Assembly (NCBI GenBank): GCA_002336465.1
Contig: DDEP01000161.1
Coordinates: 1 to 24,202, forward strand
DNA length: 24,202 bases
Direction: 5' to 3'
Source: Pedobacter sp. UBA1951
GTDB taxonomy: Bacteria; Bacteroidota; Bacteroidia; Sphingobacteriales; Sphingobacteriaceae
In this document: positions 1 through 8,206 of the stretch, piece by piece
Layout: every line of letters begins with the position of its first letter
How positions within the stretch are numbered: the stretch's first letter is position 1
Translations under genes and position numbers: made by a program
The notes under the pieces: model-generated
Databases searched by the model: none
Seen by the model: the letters and a program-made list of their open reading frames with translations, nothing else
What the model was told of the DNA's origin: nothing

Positions 1-30
1 AAGATTTTTCATATGGCAAGCAATCGTTAG
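1..30 (+). CDS. Possible C-terminal end of an unidentified + strand gene
   Basis: Frame 1 is open from the window edge for nine codons (KIFHMASNR) and stops with TAG at 28-30, directly before a hairpin with a T-run. The terminator position suggests that a + strand transcript ends here, so these codons may be the tail of a gene starting outside the window. Nine residues are too few to identify anything, and the transcript could equally be a non-coding RNA. Confidence 0.25.
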   Translation, partial: KIFHMASNR

Positions 31-68
31 AGGTCAGTCCGTTTCTACGGAAGGACCTTTTTTCTTTT
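31..68 (+). terminator. Rho-independent terminator at the left edge
   Basis: AGGTC (31-35) pairs with GACCT (54-58) and TCCGT (38-42) pairs with ACGGA (47-51). The two stems are separated by a symmetric AG/AG internal loop and closed by a TTCT loop. A T-rich run at 58-68 follows on the + strand. It would end a transcript entering from left of the window, and it lies about 250 bases beyond the stop of polA, which is on the other strand. Confidence 0.7.
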
Positions 69-316
69 CACCTATTTTACGTGATAAAAAAAGCAACATA
101 CTGTTCATGTTGAATATTTGGCATTGTTTCTGCCAAATTTAAACCATTGCCAAGCACAATAGTGCCTATTATTTAGTTTGAGGAGTATTCACTTTTTTTA
201 GGAACAACTACGTAAGCCTGTGATATACTTTTCGTAGCGTTTAAATAAAAAATCCTTCTATTGGCTTCGCTGGTAAATGCTTGTACCCCTGTCCTGTATG
301 TCAGATCTGTACTGTT
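69..316. other. Region without a recognised gene, downstream of polA
   Basis: No complete gene with a start codon is seen. It holds a perfect 8-bp inverted repeat, ATTTGGCA (116-123) and TGCCAAAT (131-138), with a 7-base loop and no clear T-run on either strand; it could be a weak polA 3' hairpin. On the - strand the polA frame stays open for 47 codons past the polA stop (173-316) with a protein-like residue mix but no ATG. This is described among the findings. Confidence 0.5.
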
Positions 317-3169
317 TTAATGCGCTTCTAGCCAATTTGCACCCTGTCCACATTCAGCAATAACAGGTACGCCGTGTGGAAGCAATAAAGCCGATTCCAT
401 ATTTTCAAGAATCAGGGGTTTTAGTTCGTGAACTTCATCGCGCAGGGCATCAAATATCAGCTCGTCATGCACTTGCAAAATCATCTTGCTTTTCATGCCT
501 GCCTTTTTGATAGCTGCGTGTACTTTCTGCATGGCCAGTTTAATCATATCTGCCGCCGTACCCTGAATGGGCGAGTTGATGGCATTGCGTTCGGCAAAAC
601 CTCTCACTGTAAAATTGCTAGAGTTGATATCCTTCAGCCAGCGTTTGCGACCCATCAGGGTTTGCACATAACCATGTTCTCTCGCAAAATTGATGGTGTT
701 GTCCATATATCGCTGAATGCCGCTAAACTCTTTTTTATAGCTATCGATAATGGCTTTCGCCTCGGTTCTGGAAATACCTAAATTATCTGCCAAACCAAAG
801 GCACCCTGACCGTAAATAATTCCAAAGTTGACACTCTTGGCTTTGTACCGCATTTCTTTGGAAACTGCTTCCGCCGCCACATTAAACACCTGCGCTGCTG
901 TTGCTGTATGTATATCGATTCCGCTTTGAAAAGCTTTCACCATATTGGCATCGCCACTAATGCCCGCCACAATGCGAAGTTCTATTTGTGAATAGTCTGC
1001 CGAAAGCAACATATAATTTTCATCTCGGGGAACAAAAGCTTTCCTTATTTCCTTGCCACGGTTGGTTCTCACCGGTATATTTTGAAGATTGGGATTGTTG
1101 CTAGCCAATCTTCCGGTTACTGCCACTGCCTGTCCGTAAGTGGTGTGTACACGACCGGTTTTGGGATTAATCAAAAGGGGTAGTGCATCAACATAGGTTG
1201 ATTTTAATTTTGTAAGTTCTCTGAAGTTGAGGATTTCTTCTGCAATTAAATGCCCCTTGGCCGCTAATTTTAGTAATACATCCTCACCTGTTTGGTATTG
1301 CCCGGTTTTGGTTTTTTTTGCCGATTCATCTAACTGTAGCTTATCAAACAACACTTCGCCCAACTGCTTTGGTGATGCCAGATTGAACCGAACTCCAGCT
1401 ATTTCAAACACTTTTTTCTCGGCTTCTACAGCGTCCTTTTCCAGTTCTTTGGAATAAGCATTCAGAAAGTTTTCATCTATCCTTACACCCTCAAATTCCA
1501 TATCTGTAAGCACTTTTACCAGAGGATTCTCTACTTCTTCAAAAACTTTTTCCACCTCTTTCTTTTTGAGCAGTGGAGCAAACACTTCTTTTAATTGCAA
1601 GGTGATGTCAGCGTCTTCGGCTGCATATTCGGTTATTTTTTCCAGTTCCACATCGCGCATAGTTCCCTGGGTTTTTCCCTTTTTGCCAATCAGTTCTTCT
1701 ATATGAATGGGCTCGTAGCCCAAATATTTTGCACTTAATTCATCCATATTTCGTTTGCCATCCGGATCTATTACATAATGTGCCAGCATCGTATCAAACA
1801 ACTTTCCTTTCAGCTCTACCCCGTACCACTTCATCATTAGTAAGTCGTATTTAAGGTTTTGGCCAATCCATGTTTTAGATTCGTCTCCAAACAAAGGTTT
1901 GAATGTGGATAATATCTCTAGCGTAGCCGCTTTTTCCTGCGGGCAGGGCACCCACCAAGCTTCGCCGGCCTTCACCGAAAAACTCATGCCTACCAGTTCT
2001 GCCAGGTTAGCATCTATATTAGTTGTTTCTGTATCAAAACAAATTTCATCAAAAATGGATAGTTGTTCTACCAAACTTTGTATAGCCGTTTCTCCAATAA
2101 CGGCAATGTATTCATGTTCAGAGTCGTGAATTTTCTTCAGGGACGCAAATACAGGGGCATCTTCGGTTTCAGCATCTATAGGTTTTGGTTGCGTGGCGGA
2201 TACTTCGTTGCCTCCAATCACATTTCCAAATAGGTCTATCTGCACCGCTTGAGTGGCTACTTTTAGGTTTGTTGCCGAAGTGCTGGAAGCAACAAGATCT
2301 TCTCCCAGCAGGCGCTTCCCTAGCGTGCGAAACTCCAGTTCTCCAAAGATTTCTTTGAGTGCTCCTTTGTTCCAATCCTTTACGCTAAAATCTTCTTCAT
2401 GAAATTCCACTGGCACATTGGTAATAATGGTGGCTAACTTTTTGGATAAAATAGCCATATCTTTTCCTTCCACCACTTTTCTGCCCAGGGCACCTTTGAT
2501 ATTTTCTGCATTAGCCACTACGTTTTCGAGAGTTTCATATTCGGCCAGTAGCTTTGCAGCGGTTTTTTCTCCTACTCCGGCAATACCCGGTATGTTGTCC
2601 ACAGCATCGCCCATCAACCCCAGCACGTCAATCACCTGCGATACGTTTTTGATATTCCATTTGGCACACACTTCTTCCGGCCCCATAATTTCTACATCGC
2701 CGCCCTGATAAGCTGGTTTGTAAATCTTTACCTTGTCAGAAACTAATTGTCCATAATCTTTATCCGGTGTAACCATATATACATCGTAGCCTGCCCGCTC
2801 GGCTTGCTTGCTCAAAGTGCCAATAACATCATCTGCCTCAAAACCCGCAGCTTCGATAATTGGAATATTAAAAGCACGAATGATTTTTCTAATATCGGGT
2901 ACTGCTATTAAAATATCTTCAGGCGTTTCTTGTCGATTGGCTTTGTAATCTGCAAAGTCTGTATGTCTTTCTGTTGGGCCGTGGGTGTCGAAGCAAACGG
3001 CCATGTGCGAAGGTTTTTGTTTATTCAATAGTTCTACCAATGCATTGGTAAATCCAAATTGGGCGTTGGTGTTTTTGTTGGTGCTGGTGTAGCGTGGACT
3101 ACGAATTAAGGCATAATAAGCGCGAAACACCAGCGCATAAGCATCTAATAGAAACAATTTTTTCTCCAT
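317..3169 (-). CDS. polA: DNA polymerase I
   Basis: Replicates and repairs DNA: fills gaps, removes RNA primers from Okazaki fragments and proofreads. The protein is 950 residues, normal for full-length bacterial Pol I with all three domains. Residues about 1-290 form the 5'-3' exonuclease (flap nuclease) with the GVGEKTAAKLL helix-hairpin-helix stretch. About 340-540 is the 3'-5' exonuclease with its key motifs intact: DTETT near 377, GQNLKYD near 437 and YAAEDAD further on, so proofreading is expected to work. The polymerase domain follows, with DYSQIELRI near 723, the O-helix stretch RYKAKSVNFGIIYG, and QVHDE near 900. The start is an ATG at 3169. The gene is transcribed away from serS and seems to be monocistronic. 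A small inverted repeat (AAGGTA/TACCTT, 3177-3196) lies just upstream of the start. Identification is very secure. Confidence 0.98.
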   Translation of the reverse strand: MEKKLFLLDAYALVFRAYYALIRSPRYTSTNKNTNAQFGFTNALVELLNKQKPSHMAVCFDTHGPTERHTDFADYKANRQETPEDILIAVPDIRKIIRAFNIPIIEAAGFEADDVIGTLSKQAERAGYDVYMVTPDKDYGQLVSDKVKIYKPAYQGGDVEIMGPEEVCAKWNIKNVSQVIDVLGLMGDAVDNIPGIAGVGEKTAAKLLAEYETLENVVANAENIKGALGRKVVEGKDMAILSKKLATIITNVPVEFHEEDFSVKDWNKGALKEIFGELEFRTLGKRLLGEDLVASSTSATNLKVATQAVQIDLFGNVIGGNEVSATQPKPIDAETEDAPVFASLKKIHDSEHEYIAVIGETAIQSLVEQLSIFDEICFDTETTNIDANLAELVGMSFSVKAGEAWWVPCPQEKAATLEILSTFKPLFGDESKTWIGQNLKYDLLMMKWYGVELKGKLFDTMLAHYVIDPDGKRNMDELSAKYLGYEPIHIEELIGKKGKTQGTMRDVELEKITEYAAEDADITLQLKEVFAPLLKKKEVEKVFEEVENPLVKVLTDMEFEGVRIDENFLNAYSKELEKDAVEAEKKVFEIAGVRFNLASPKQLGEVLFDKLQLDESAKKTKTGQYQTGEDVLLKLAAKGHLIAEEILNFRELTKLKSTYVDALPLLINPKTGRVHTTYGQAVAVTGRLASNNPNLQNIPVRTNRGKEIRKAFVPRDENYMLLSADYSQIELRIVAGISGDANMVKAFQSGIDIHTATAAQVFNVAAEAVSKEMRYKAKSVNFGIIYGQGAFGLADNLGISRTEAKAIIDSYKKEFSGIQRYMDNTINFAREHGYVQTLMGRKRWLKDINSSNFTVRGFAERNAINSPIQGTAADMIKLAMQKVHAAIKKAGMKSKMILQVHDELIFDALRDEVHELKPLILENMESALLLPHGVPVIAECGQGANWLEAH

Positions 3170-3264
3170 AAATGCTAAGGTAGGGAGTTGTACCTTATTT
3201 AATCTGTGTTTTTAGTTAGAACGAACAGAACTTAAAAAAATACAGGATACTCACCTTATGATTA

Positions 3265-3272
3265 TATTTTTG
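3265..3272 (+). promoter_or_regulatory. Bacteroidota-type -7 box of serS
   Basis: TATTTTTG matches the TAnnTTTG -7 consensus of the Bacteroidota primary sigma factor. It lies 17 bases before the serS ATG at 3290, implying a very short leader. No good TTG-type -33 element is visible at the expected distance, so the call rests on the -7 box and its position. Confidence 0.5.
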
Positions 3273-3289
3273 CACAAAACGTATTCAAA

Positions 3290-4564
3290 ATGTTACAAGT
3301 AAATGTGATCAGGCAAAATGTGCAAGAAGTAAAAGACCGCCTGACAGTAAAGAATTTTAAAAATATTGAGCTGGTAGATTCGATAATAGCATTGGACGAC
3401 CAACGTAAAAAATTACAATTAGAGTTTGATACAACGCAGTCTATGGTAAACAGTACCTCCAAAGAAATTGGTAGTATGATGGGTAAAGGCAATAAAGAAG
3501 CTGCTGAAGCAAAAAAGACAGAAGTGGCAGCACTAAAAAGTAAATTACAACCCATTAGTGAACAGTTGGCTACAACCGAGGACGAACTTCATCAAACTCT
3601 GGTACAATTACCTAATTTACCATCACCGCTTGTACCCCAAGGAACTAAAGCCGAAGACAATGAGGTGGTACGAGAAGGAGGTGTGAAGCCACAGTTACAC
3701 GAAGGCGCTAAACCGCATTGGGACATCATCAAAGAATATGACATTGTGGACTTTGAAACAGGAGCAAAGCTTACGGGCAGTGGCTTTCCACTATATAAAG
3801 GATCAGGTGCAAGACTTCAAAGAGCCTTGGTTCAATACTTTTTAGATTATAATATAGAGGAGGGATACACGGAGTATTTGCCTCCATTTATGGTAAACGA
3901 AGCATCGGCTTATGGAACAGGTCAGCTACCCGACAAAGAGGGTCAGATGTACCATATGCAAACGGATAATTTTTACATGATCCCCACTTCCGAAGTGCCT
4001 GTAACTAATATTTATAGAGATGACATTGTAAAATCAGAACAACTCCCGATCAAAATGACCGCTTATTCTCCTTGCTTTAGAAGAGAAGCTGGCAGCTTTG
4101 GCAAAGACGTGCGCGGTTTGAACCGTGTGCATCAGTTCGAAAAGGTAGAGATTGTGCAATTGGTACATCCCGATAAAAGCTATGAAGCACTGGATGAAAT
4201 GGTGGCTCATGTAGAAAGACTGTTGCAGTCTTTGGAGTTGCCTTATCGCATTTTAAGGCTTTGCGGCGGCGACATGAGTTTTACTTCGGCCCTCACCTAC
4301 GATTTTGAAGTGTATAGTGCGGCTCAGCAACGCTGGCTTGAAGTTAGTTCCACTTCTAATTTTGAGAGCTACCAAACCAATAGAATGAAAATTCGGTTTA
4401 AAGATGAAAGTGGAAAAACTCAACTGCTCCACTCGCTGAATGGCAGTTCTTTAGCATTGCCGCGAATTGTGGCATGTCTTTTGGAAAATAATCAAACAGA
4501 AACAGAAATAAAACTGCCAAAAGTGCTACATTCATATTTTGGCAAAGAAACTATTATTAAATAA
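3290..4564 (+). CDS. serS: Seryl-tRNA synthetase
   Basis: Charges tRNA-Ser (and tRNA-Sec where present) with serine in the cytoplasm; class II aminoacyl-tRNA synthetase. The length of 424 residues is normal. Residues about 1-110 are a charged, helical region forming the antiparallel coiled-coil arm that grips the long variable arm of tRNA-Ser. The catalytic domain carries motif 2 (FRREAGSFGKDVRGLNRVHQ, from about residue 262) and motif 3 (SLNGSSLALPRIVACLLEN, from about 381). Motif 3 varies slightly from the common HTLNGSGLAVGR but keeps the ATP-binding arginine. The ATG at 3290 opens the arm at the normal point (MLQVNVIRQNVQEVKDRL). A small cytochrome lipoprotein gene follows after 14 bases and is probably co-transcribed. 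Confidence 0.98.
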   Translation: MLQVNVIRQNVQEVKDRLTVKNFKNIELVDSIIALDDQRKKLQLEFDTTQSMVNSTSKEIGSMMGKGNKEAAEAKKTEVAALKSKLQPISEQLATTEDELHQTLVQLPNLPSPLVPQGTKAEDNEVVREGGVKPQLHEGAKPHWDIIKEYDIVDFETGAKLTGSGFPLYKGSGARLQRALVQYFLDYNIEEGYTEYLPPFMVNEASAYGTGQLPDKEGQMYHMQTDNFYMIPTSEVPVTNIYRDDIVKSEQLPIKMTAYSPCFRREAGSFGKDVRGLNRVHQFEKVEIVQLVHPDKSYEALDEMVAHVERLLQSLELPYRILRLCGGDMSFTSALTYDFEVYSAAQQRWLEVSSTSNFESYQTNRMKIRFKDESGKTQLLHSLNGSSLALPRIVACLLENNQTETEIKLPKVLHSYFGKETIIK

Positions 4565-4578
4565 ACACATTATTGAAA

Positions 4579-4893
4579 ATGAAAAAGGTATTAATAGCCG
4601 TAGGGATCTTAACATCAGTTATGGTGGCATGTTCTCCCAAAGCATCTAAAACACCAGCACCTCCTATAGCTACAGAAGCTGCAACAACGCTTGTTGGCAC
4701 TGCCAATACCGGAGGTTTATTGATAAGTTCTGCGAAATGCACTAAATGCCATGGCAATAAAACCGATCATGTACCTAAACAAACTTTTACCGAACAGGAA
4801 AAGCTGATGCATGCCATGGCTAAAAAGGCCAAACTGTCAGATCAGGAAACTGCCGACCTGATGGCGTATGTAATGGCAAATGCAAAGAAATAA
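4579..4893 (+). CDS. Small c-type cytochrome lipoprotein
   Basis: A 104-residue exported protein. The start is taken as the ATG at 4579; a TTG two codons earlier (4573) is in frame but less likely. Residues 1-17 are a lipoprotein signal peptide with lipobox VMVAC, so Cys18 would be lipidated. A Pro/Ala/Thr-rich linker follows, then one c-type heme motif, CTKCH (54-58). Met in the C-terminal YVMANAKK stretch could be the sixth heme ligand, as in other small class I cytochromes. The short C-terminal domain ends in the helix typical of the fold (LSDQETADLMAYVM). The residues after Cys18 (SPKASK) are basic rather than acidic, which suggests a periplasm-facing anchor. It should carry electrons near a membrane, but its partner is not encoded here. 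It probably shares the serS transcript. The family is clear, the exact role unknown. Confidence 0.82.
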   Translation: MKKVLIAVGILTSVMVACSPKASKTPAPPIATEAATTLVGTANTGGLLISSAKCTKCHGNKTDHVPKQTFTEQEKLMHAMAKKAKLSDQETADLMAYVMANAKK

Positions 4894-4988
4894 TTTCAGT
4901 TTGCTTTTCAAGCAAAACATATCGGCATCATTGGTTTCAAGTTAGTTATACCGATACGCAAATAAACGTCCTGATATAAAACGTATTT

Positions 4989-5015
4989 AAGAACCGCAAG
5001 TTTGCGGTTCTTTTT
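4989..5015 (+). terminator. Strong Rho-independent terminator after serS and the cytochrome gene
   Basis: A perfect 10-bp stem, AAGAACCGCA (4989-4998) with TGCGGTTCTT (5003-5012), has an AGTT loop and is followed by further T residues. It closes the serS-cytochrome transcript and separates it from the CPBP protease gene. The A-rich left flank means it could also act on the opposite strand, but no - strand gene ends here. A second small inverted repeat (TTTGCTT/AAGCAAA, 4900-4916), lacking a T-run, sits just after the cytochrome stop. Confidence 0.9.
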
Positions 5016-5053
5016 CATTTCAAAAAAAGTAGGTGCCGCAATATTATTGCATC

Positions 5054-5061
5054 TATTTTTG
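5054..5061 (+). promoter_or_regulatory. Bacteroidota-type -7 box of the CPBP protease-cdsA unit
   Basis: TATTTTTG fits the TAnnTTTG -7 consensus, 20 bases before the ATG at 5082 and just beyond the terminator of the preceding unit. The same octamer precedes serS at a similar distance. No convincing -33 element is seen. Confidence 0.5.
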
Positions 5062-5081
5062 CATCAAACTTTTTAAGAACA

Positions 5082-6011
5082 ATGATGGGTACACTCAGCG
5101 AAAAAGGGGTTTCGTACATGGCAGGTTTTTTTATGCTGGTTGCGTTTGCCGTTGGAGGAACTATTTTGGGAGGGATGCTTGCCATTCCTGCAATGGCTGC
5201 CATGAGCGGGAAAAGCATGGCTTTTATAACCGAAAATCTAAACACCCTTATGGGTAATTCGGCCTTTTTACGCGAAATGCAGGTAATGCAAACACTCTCT
5301 GCCATTTTTGGTTTTTTGGCACCTACTTTATTTACCGCATCCAGACTAAGCCACAAGCCAATAACACTTACTGGGTTTAAGGGAAGTATTTCACAAAAAC
5401 AGATATTGCTATCTATTTTGATAATTATATGCGGGCTTGCCCTAAGCGGAGCACTGGGCTATTTTTCTTACAAGCTCCCCTTTCCAATAGACTGGCGGTT
5501 GAAGTTTGACCGGATGGAAAACAACTATGCGCAAACCGTAGCCGGTATAGTAAATGTTGGCACAGTTTCAGAACTGTTGATCTCTTTATTTGTACTTGCA
5601 TTTGTGCCAGCAGTATGCGAAGAAGCCTTTTTTAGAGGAGGATTACAAAATTATTTATATCGGGGTACTGGTAAGTTTTGGCTCAGTATTGTCATTGTTA
5701 GTATCATCTTTAGTGCAGTACACTTTTCTATTTATGGATTTCTATCCCGACTGGCATTGGGCGTTGTTTTAGGATTGCTATACCAGTATAGCGGTAGAAT
5801 ATGGCTGAATATTTTAGCCCATTTTATCAACAATGCAACCGCAGTAATGCTGATTTATTTTCAATTGGGAAAGGGCAAGCCGTTACAAGAAATACTCAAC
5901 GATAGAGAAGGTAGCTATCTGGGCTTTCTGATTATTCCCATCCTTGTAATACTATTAATTCGTTTCAAACAAACCCGATCCATAACTACAAACGCAGCAG
6001 ATGGCATTTAA
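5082..6011 (+). CDS. CPBP family intramembrane metalloprotease (Rce1/CAAX-protease-like)
   Basis: A 309-residue polytopic inner-membrane protein. The three conserved active-site motifs of the CPBP (Abi/Rce1) family are visible: EEAFFRGG near residue 180, FSAVHFS near 210, and NILAHFINN near 245. The glutamates and histidines in them form the catalytic site. Hydrophobic segments at about 17-38, 65-85, 105-125 and several more toward the C-terminus suggest six to eight membrane helices. Bacterial members have few assigned substrates; some process peptides or confer bacteriocin immunity, so the target here is unknown. The ATG at 5082 is used, with an adjacent ATG at 5085 as an alternative. The 3' end overlaps the cdsA start by 11 bases, showing translational coupling in a two-gene unit of membrane proteins. 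Confidence 0.88.
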   Translation: MMGTLSEKGVSYMAGFFMLVAFAVGGTILGGMLAIPAMAAMSGKSMAFITENLNTLMGNSAFLREMQVMQTLSAIFGFLAPTLFTASRLSHKPITLTGFKGSISQKQILLSILIIICGLALSGALGYFSYKLPFPIDWRLKFDRMENNYAQTVAGIVNVGTVSELLISLFVLAFVPAVCEEAFFRGGLQNYLYRGTGKFWLSIVIVSIIFSAVHFSIYGFLSRLALGVVLGLLYQYSGRIWLNILAHFINNATAVMLIYFQLGKGKPLQEILNDREGSYLGFLIIPILVILLIRFKQTRSITTNAADGI

Positions 6012-6873
6012 CTGGCCCACATTTTGGACAAGAGCATTCACTGCCTTGATTTTTGTAGCAGTCATGATGGTTGGGCTGCTGTATAATCAATGGAGCTTAT
6101 TTGTTTTAATATCCATAATCTATTTTGGATGTTGGTGGGAGTACTTCAAACTTGTTGAAAAAATAAGCATCCCCCAAGTACATGAGTTTGCCAAACTTGG
6201 CGTGGGGCTTTTAGGCTATCATATCATTTTGCTATTGTCTGGTAGTGGCTTGCAAATAGGCAACTTTGGCCTTAAGGATAATTTTTCTTTGCCCTTTTTG
6301 GTGGCCGGTATTGTGTTTTTATTATGGGGGATTTTTAAAACAACAATAGTTACTCCTAAAATATTAATCTGGCTTTTGGGCGGACTGTTGTACACGGCAC
6401 TTCCGTTAGGGTTGCTACTACATCTTGCCGCCTCGGAGCAATTATCACAGTTGCCATTAGGTCAATACATCGTTTTATACATCATTGGAAGTGTCTGGAT
6501 CAATGATACAATGGCATATTTGGCTGGTTCTGCAATAGGAAAAACACCACTCAGCAAAATTTCGCCAAAAAAAACCTGGGAAGGTACCCTTTGCGGAATT
6601 ATCCTAAGTGCCTCACTCACCTGGCCATTATTCTCGCTTCTTTTTCTACAAAAAATAGACTGGGGCATTGCAACAACGGGCATTATAATAAGTGCTCTCA
6701 CAGCGATTTCTGGCACATTTGGCGACCTTTTCGAATCCAAACTGAAACGGATGGCGGCTGTAAAAGACAGCGGCCATATAATGCCCGGACATGGCGGTTT
6801 TCTGGATCGTTTCGATTCTGTACTATTTGCAGCACCAGCAGTATGGATCTTTCTTAAAATACTTTACGGATAG
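6001..6873 (+). CDS. cdsA: Phosphatidate cytidylyltransferase (CDP-diglyceride synthase)
   Basis: Converts phosphatidic acid and CTP to CDP-diacylglycerol, the precursor of phosphatidylethanolamine and acidic phospholipids, in the inner membrane. The 290-residue length is normal. About eight hydrophobic segments are seen. The CdsA family signature is complete near residues 245-271: SKLKR, then KDSG, then PGHGGFLDRFD, carrying the metal- and CTP-binding residues. The upstream SPKKTWEG motif, also conserved in the family, is present. The start is the ATG at 6001, inside the last codons of the CPBP protease gene, so the two are probably translated together. dprA follows after 139 bases on the same strand and may be co-transcribed or have its own promoter. 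Confidence 0.96.
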   Translation: MAFNWPTFWTRAFTALIFVAVMMVGLLYNQWSLFVLISIIYFGCWWEYFKLVEKISIPQVHEFAKLGVGLLGYHIILLLSGSGLQIGNFGLKDNFSLPFLVAGIVFLLWGIFKTTIVTPKILIWLLGGLLYTALPLGLLLHLAASEQLSQLPLGQYIVLYIIGSVWINDTMAYLAGSAIGKTPLSKISPKKTWEGTLCGIILSASLTWPLFSLLFLQKIDWGIATTGIIISALTAISGTFGDLFESKLKRMAAVKDSGHIMPGHGGFLDRFDSVLFAAPAVWIFLKILYG

Positions 6874-6987
6874 TTTTTTGAAATCAGCAACGGTGCTTAT
6901 GGCATCTGTCTTGCGTCGCACATTGCGGCAGCAGTGTTCGTTGCAACAGCCAAAGCCAATGGAGCTATTTTATTAAAAAATAGATAT

Positions 6988-6995
6988 TACTTTTA
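6988..6995 (+). promoter_or_regulatory. Possible -7 box of dprA
   Basis: TACTTTTA differs from the TAnnTTTG consensus only in its last base and lies 17 bases before the dprA ATG at 7013. An AT-rich 7-bp inverted repeat (CTATTTT/AAAATAG, 6965-6983) sits immediately upstream. The match is weak and dprA may instead be read from the cdsA transcript. Confidence 0.3.
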
Positions 6996-7012
6996 TAGTA
7001 CACTATCCTGTT

Positions 7013-8110
7013 ATGAGTACAACACTTTTACATCAAATAGCACTAACCCTTATTCCTGGCATTGGATGTGTACAGGCGCGCATCCTGTTGGAGCATTTAA
7101 GCCCCGAAGAAGTATTTACATCAAAGCGATCAACACTCGAAAAAATTGAAGGAATTGGAACAATACGTGCAAGCAGTATCAAGCAGTTTCACAATTTTGA
7201 AACTGCCGAAAAAGAAATAGCATTTATCGAAAAATACAAAATACAACCCCTGTTTATTACAGATGAAACATATCCCAAACGGCTACTTAATTGCTACGAT
7301 GCACCCACCATGCTATACTACCGCGGAACTACCAATTTAAATCATGCTAAAATAATTGCAATCATAGGCTCGCGCACTCATACTGAATATGGCAAACAAA
7401 TGACGGAAACTCTTGTTACAACACTCTCCGATAGCAACATATTGGTGGTAAGCGGGCTGGCATACGGAGTAGATGCCTTAGCACATAAAGCTTGCTTAAA
7501 AAGCAATATACAAACTGTGGGAGTTTTGGCTCATGGGCTCGATACAATATACCCCTCGGCTCATAAAGACATGGCCAAAGAAATGCTACAATCGGGAGGA
7601 TTGCTTACCGAGTTTATGACCAATACCAAGCCTGACAAACACAACTTTCCCAGTCGAAATCGTATTGTAGCCGGCATAAGCGATGCTACTATTGTAATTG
7701 AAACCGATATTAAAGGCGGCAGTATGATAACCGCCGAATTGGCTAATGGCTATAATAAGGATGTGTTTGCTTTTCCGGGAAAAACTACAGACAAAAGAAG
7801 CAGCGGCTGCAATTATTTAATCAAAAACAATAAAGCGGTCTTGTTAACCGATGCAGCACAGCTATTAGAATCAATGGGATGGGTAGAACATAAAAAGCGA
7901 GAAAAAAGGAAAACCAAAGAACTGTTTATCAACTTTACTGAAGATGAAAAAATAATCATTGATATTCTAACAGAGAAAGGACAGATTGGTATAGACGAAA
8001 TTAATTTTTTAAGTGGCTTAAGTAGCAGCGTAGTCGCTGTGTGCATCCTCAATCTTGAAATGCAAAATATAGTACAGCGTCTTCCTGGAAAAATATATCA
8101 GCTAACCTAA
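7013..8110 (+). CDS. dprA: DNA-processing protein DprA (Smf)
   Basis: Binds incoming single-stranded DNA in natural transformation, protects it and loads RecA onto it; cytoplasmic. The 365-residue length is normal. Residues about 5-65 form an N-terminal helix-hairpin-helix/SAM-like region (ALTLIPGIGCVQARILLEHL and the KIEGIGTIRASSI repeat). The Rossmann-like DprA core follows: IAIIGSRTHTEYGK near 115-130, VVSGLAYGVDALAHK near 145, GVLAHGLDTIYP, NFPSRNRIVAGIS and GGSMITAELA near 235-245. The C-terminal part, from about 300, is a winged-helix-like domain. dprA is found widely, also in species not known to be competent, so its presence alone does not prove transformation. No other competence gene is in the window. 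Confidence 0.96.
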   Translation: MSTTLLHQIALTLIPGIGCVQARILLEHLSPEEVFTSKRSTLEKIEGIGTIRASSIKQFHNFETAEKEIAFIEKYKIQPLFITDETYPKRLLNCYDAPTMLYYRGTTNLNHAKIIAIIGSRTHTEYGKQMTETLVTTLSDSNILVVSGLAYGVDALAHKACLKSNIQTVGVLAHGLDTIYPSAHKDMAKEMLQSGGLLTEFMTNTKPDKHNFPSRNRIVAGISDATIVIETDIKGGSMITAELANGYNKDVFAFPGKTTDKRSSGCNYLIKNNKAVLLTDAAQLLESMGWVEHKKREKRKTKELFINFTEDEKIIIDILTEKGQIGIDEINFLSGLSSSVVAVCILNLEMQNIVQRLPGKIYQLT

Positions 8111-8123
8111 GTAACCACACAAG

Positions 8124-8165
8124 CACCATACCACAAAAACCCGATACTGTTTTTATGGCATGGTG
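8124..8165. repeat. Long imperfect inverted repeat between convergent dprA and the B12 operon
   Basis: CACCATACCACAAAAAC (8124-8140) can pair with GTTTTTATGGCATGGTG (8149-8165) over 17 positions with only two mismatches, leaving an 8-base loop. It lies 13 bases after the dprA stop and about 40 bases beyond the stop of the convergent lipoprotein gene, so it is well placed as a two-way transcription stop or mRNA 3' end. It lacks the T-run of a standard terminator on either strand. Confidence 0.6.
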
Positions 8166-8206
8166 GATAGCCATGGCAGGATTGTCCGACTGGTCTTTTG
8201 AAACCC

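Noticed and set aside
3177..3196. AAGGTA/TACCTT inverted repeat upstream of polA as an operator
   Set aside because: Six base pairs in an AT-rich gap are easily due to chance and no regulator is known for it; mentioned only under polA.
4919..4960. TATCGG/CCGATA inverted repeat after the cytochrome gene
   Set aside because: Short arms far apart, no T-run, and a much better terminator lies just downstream.
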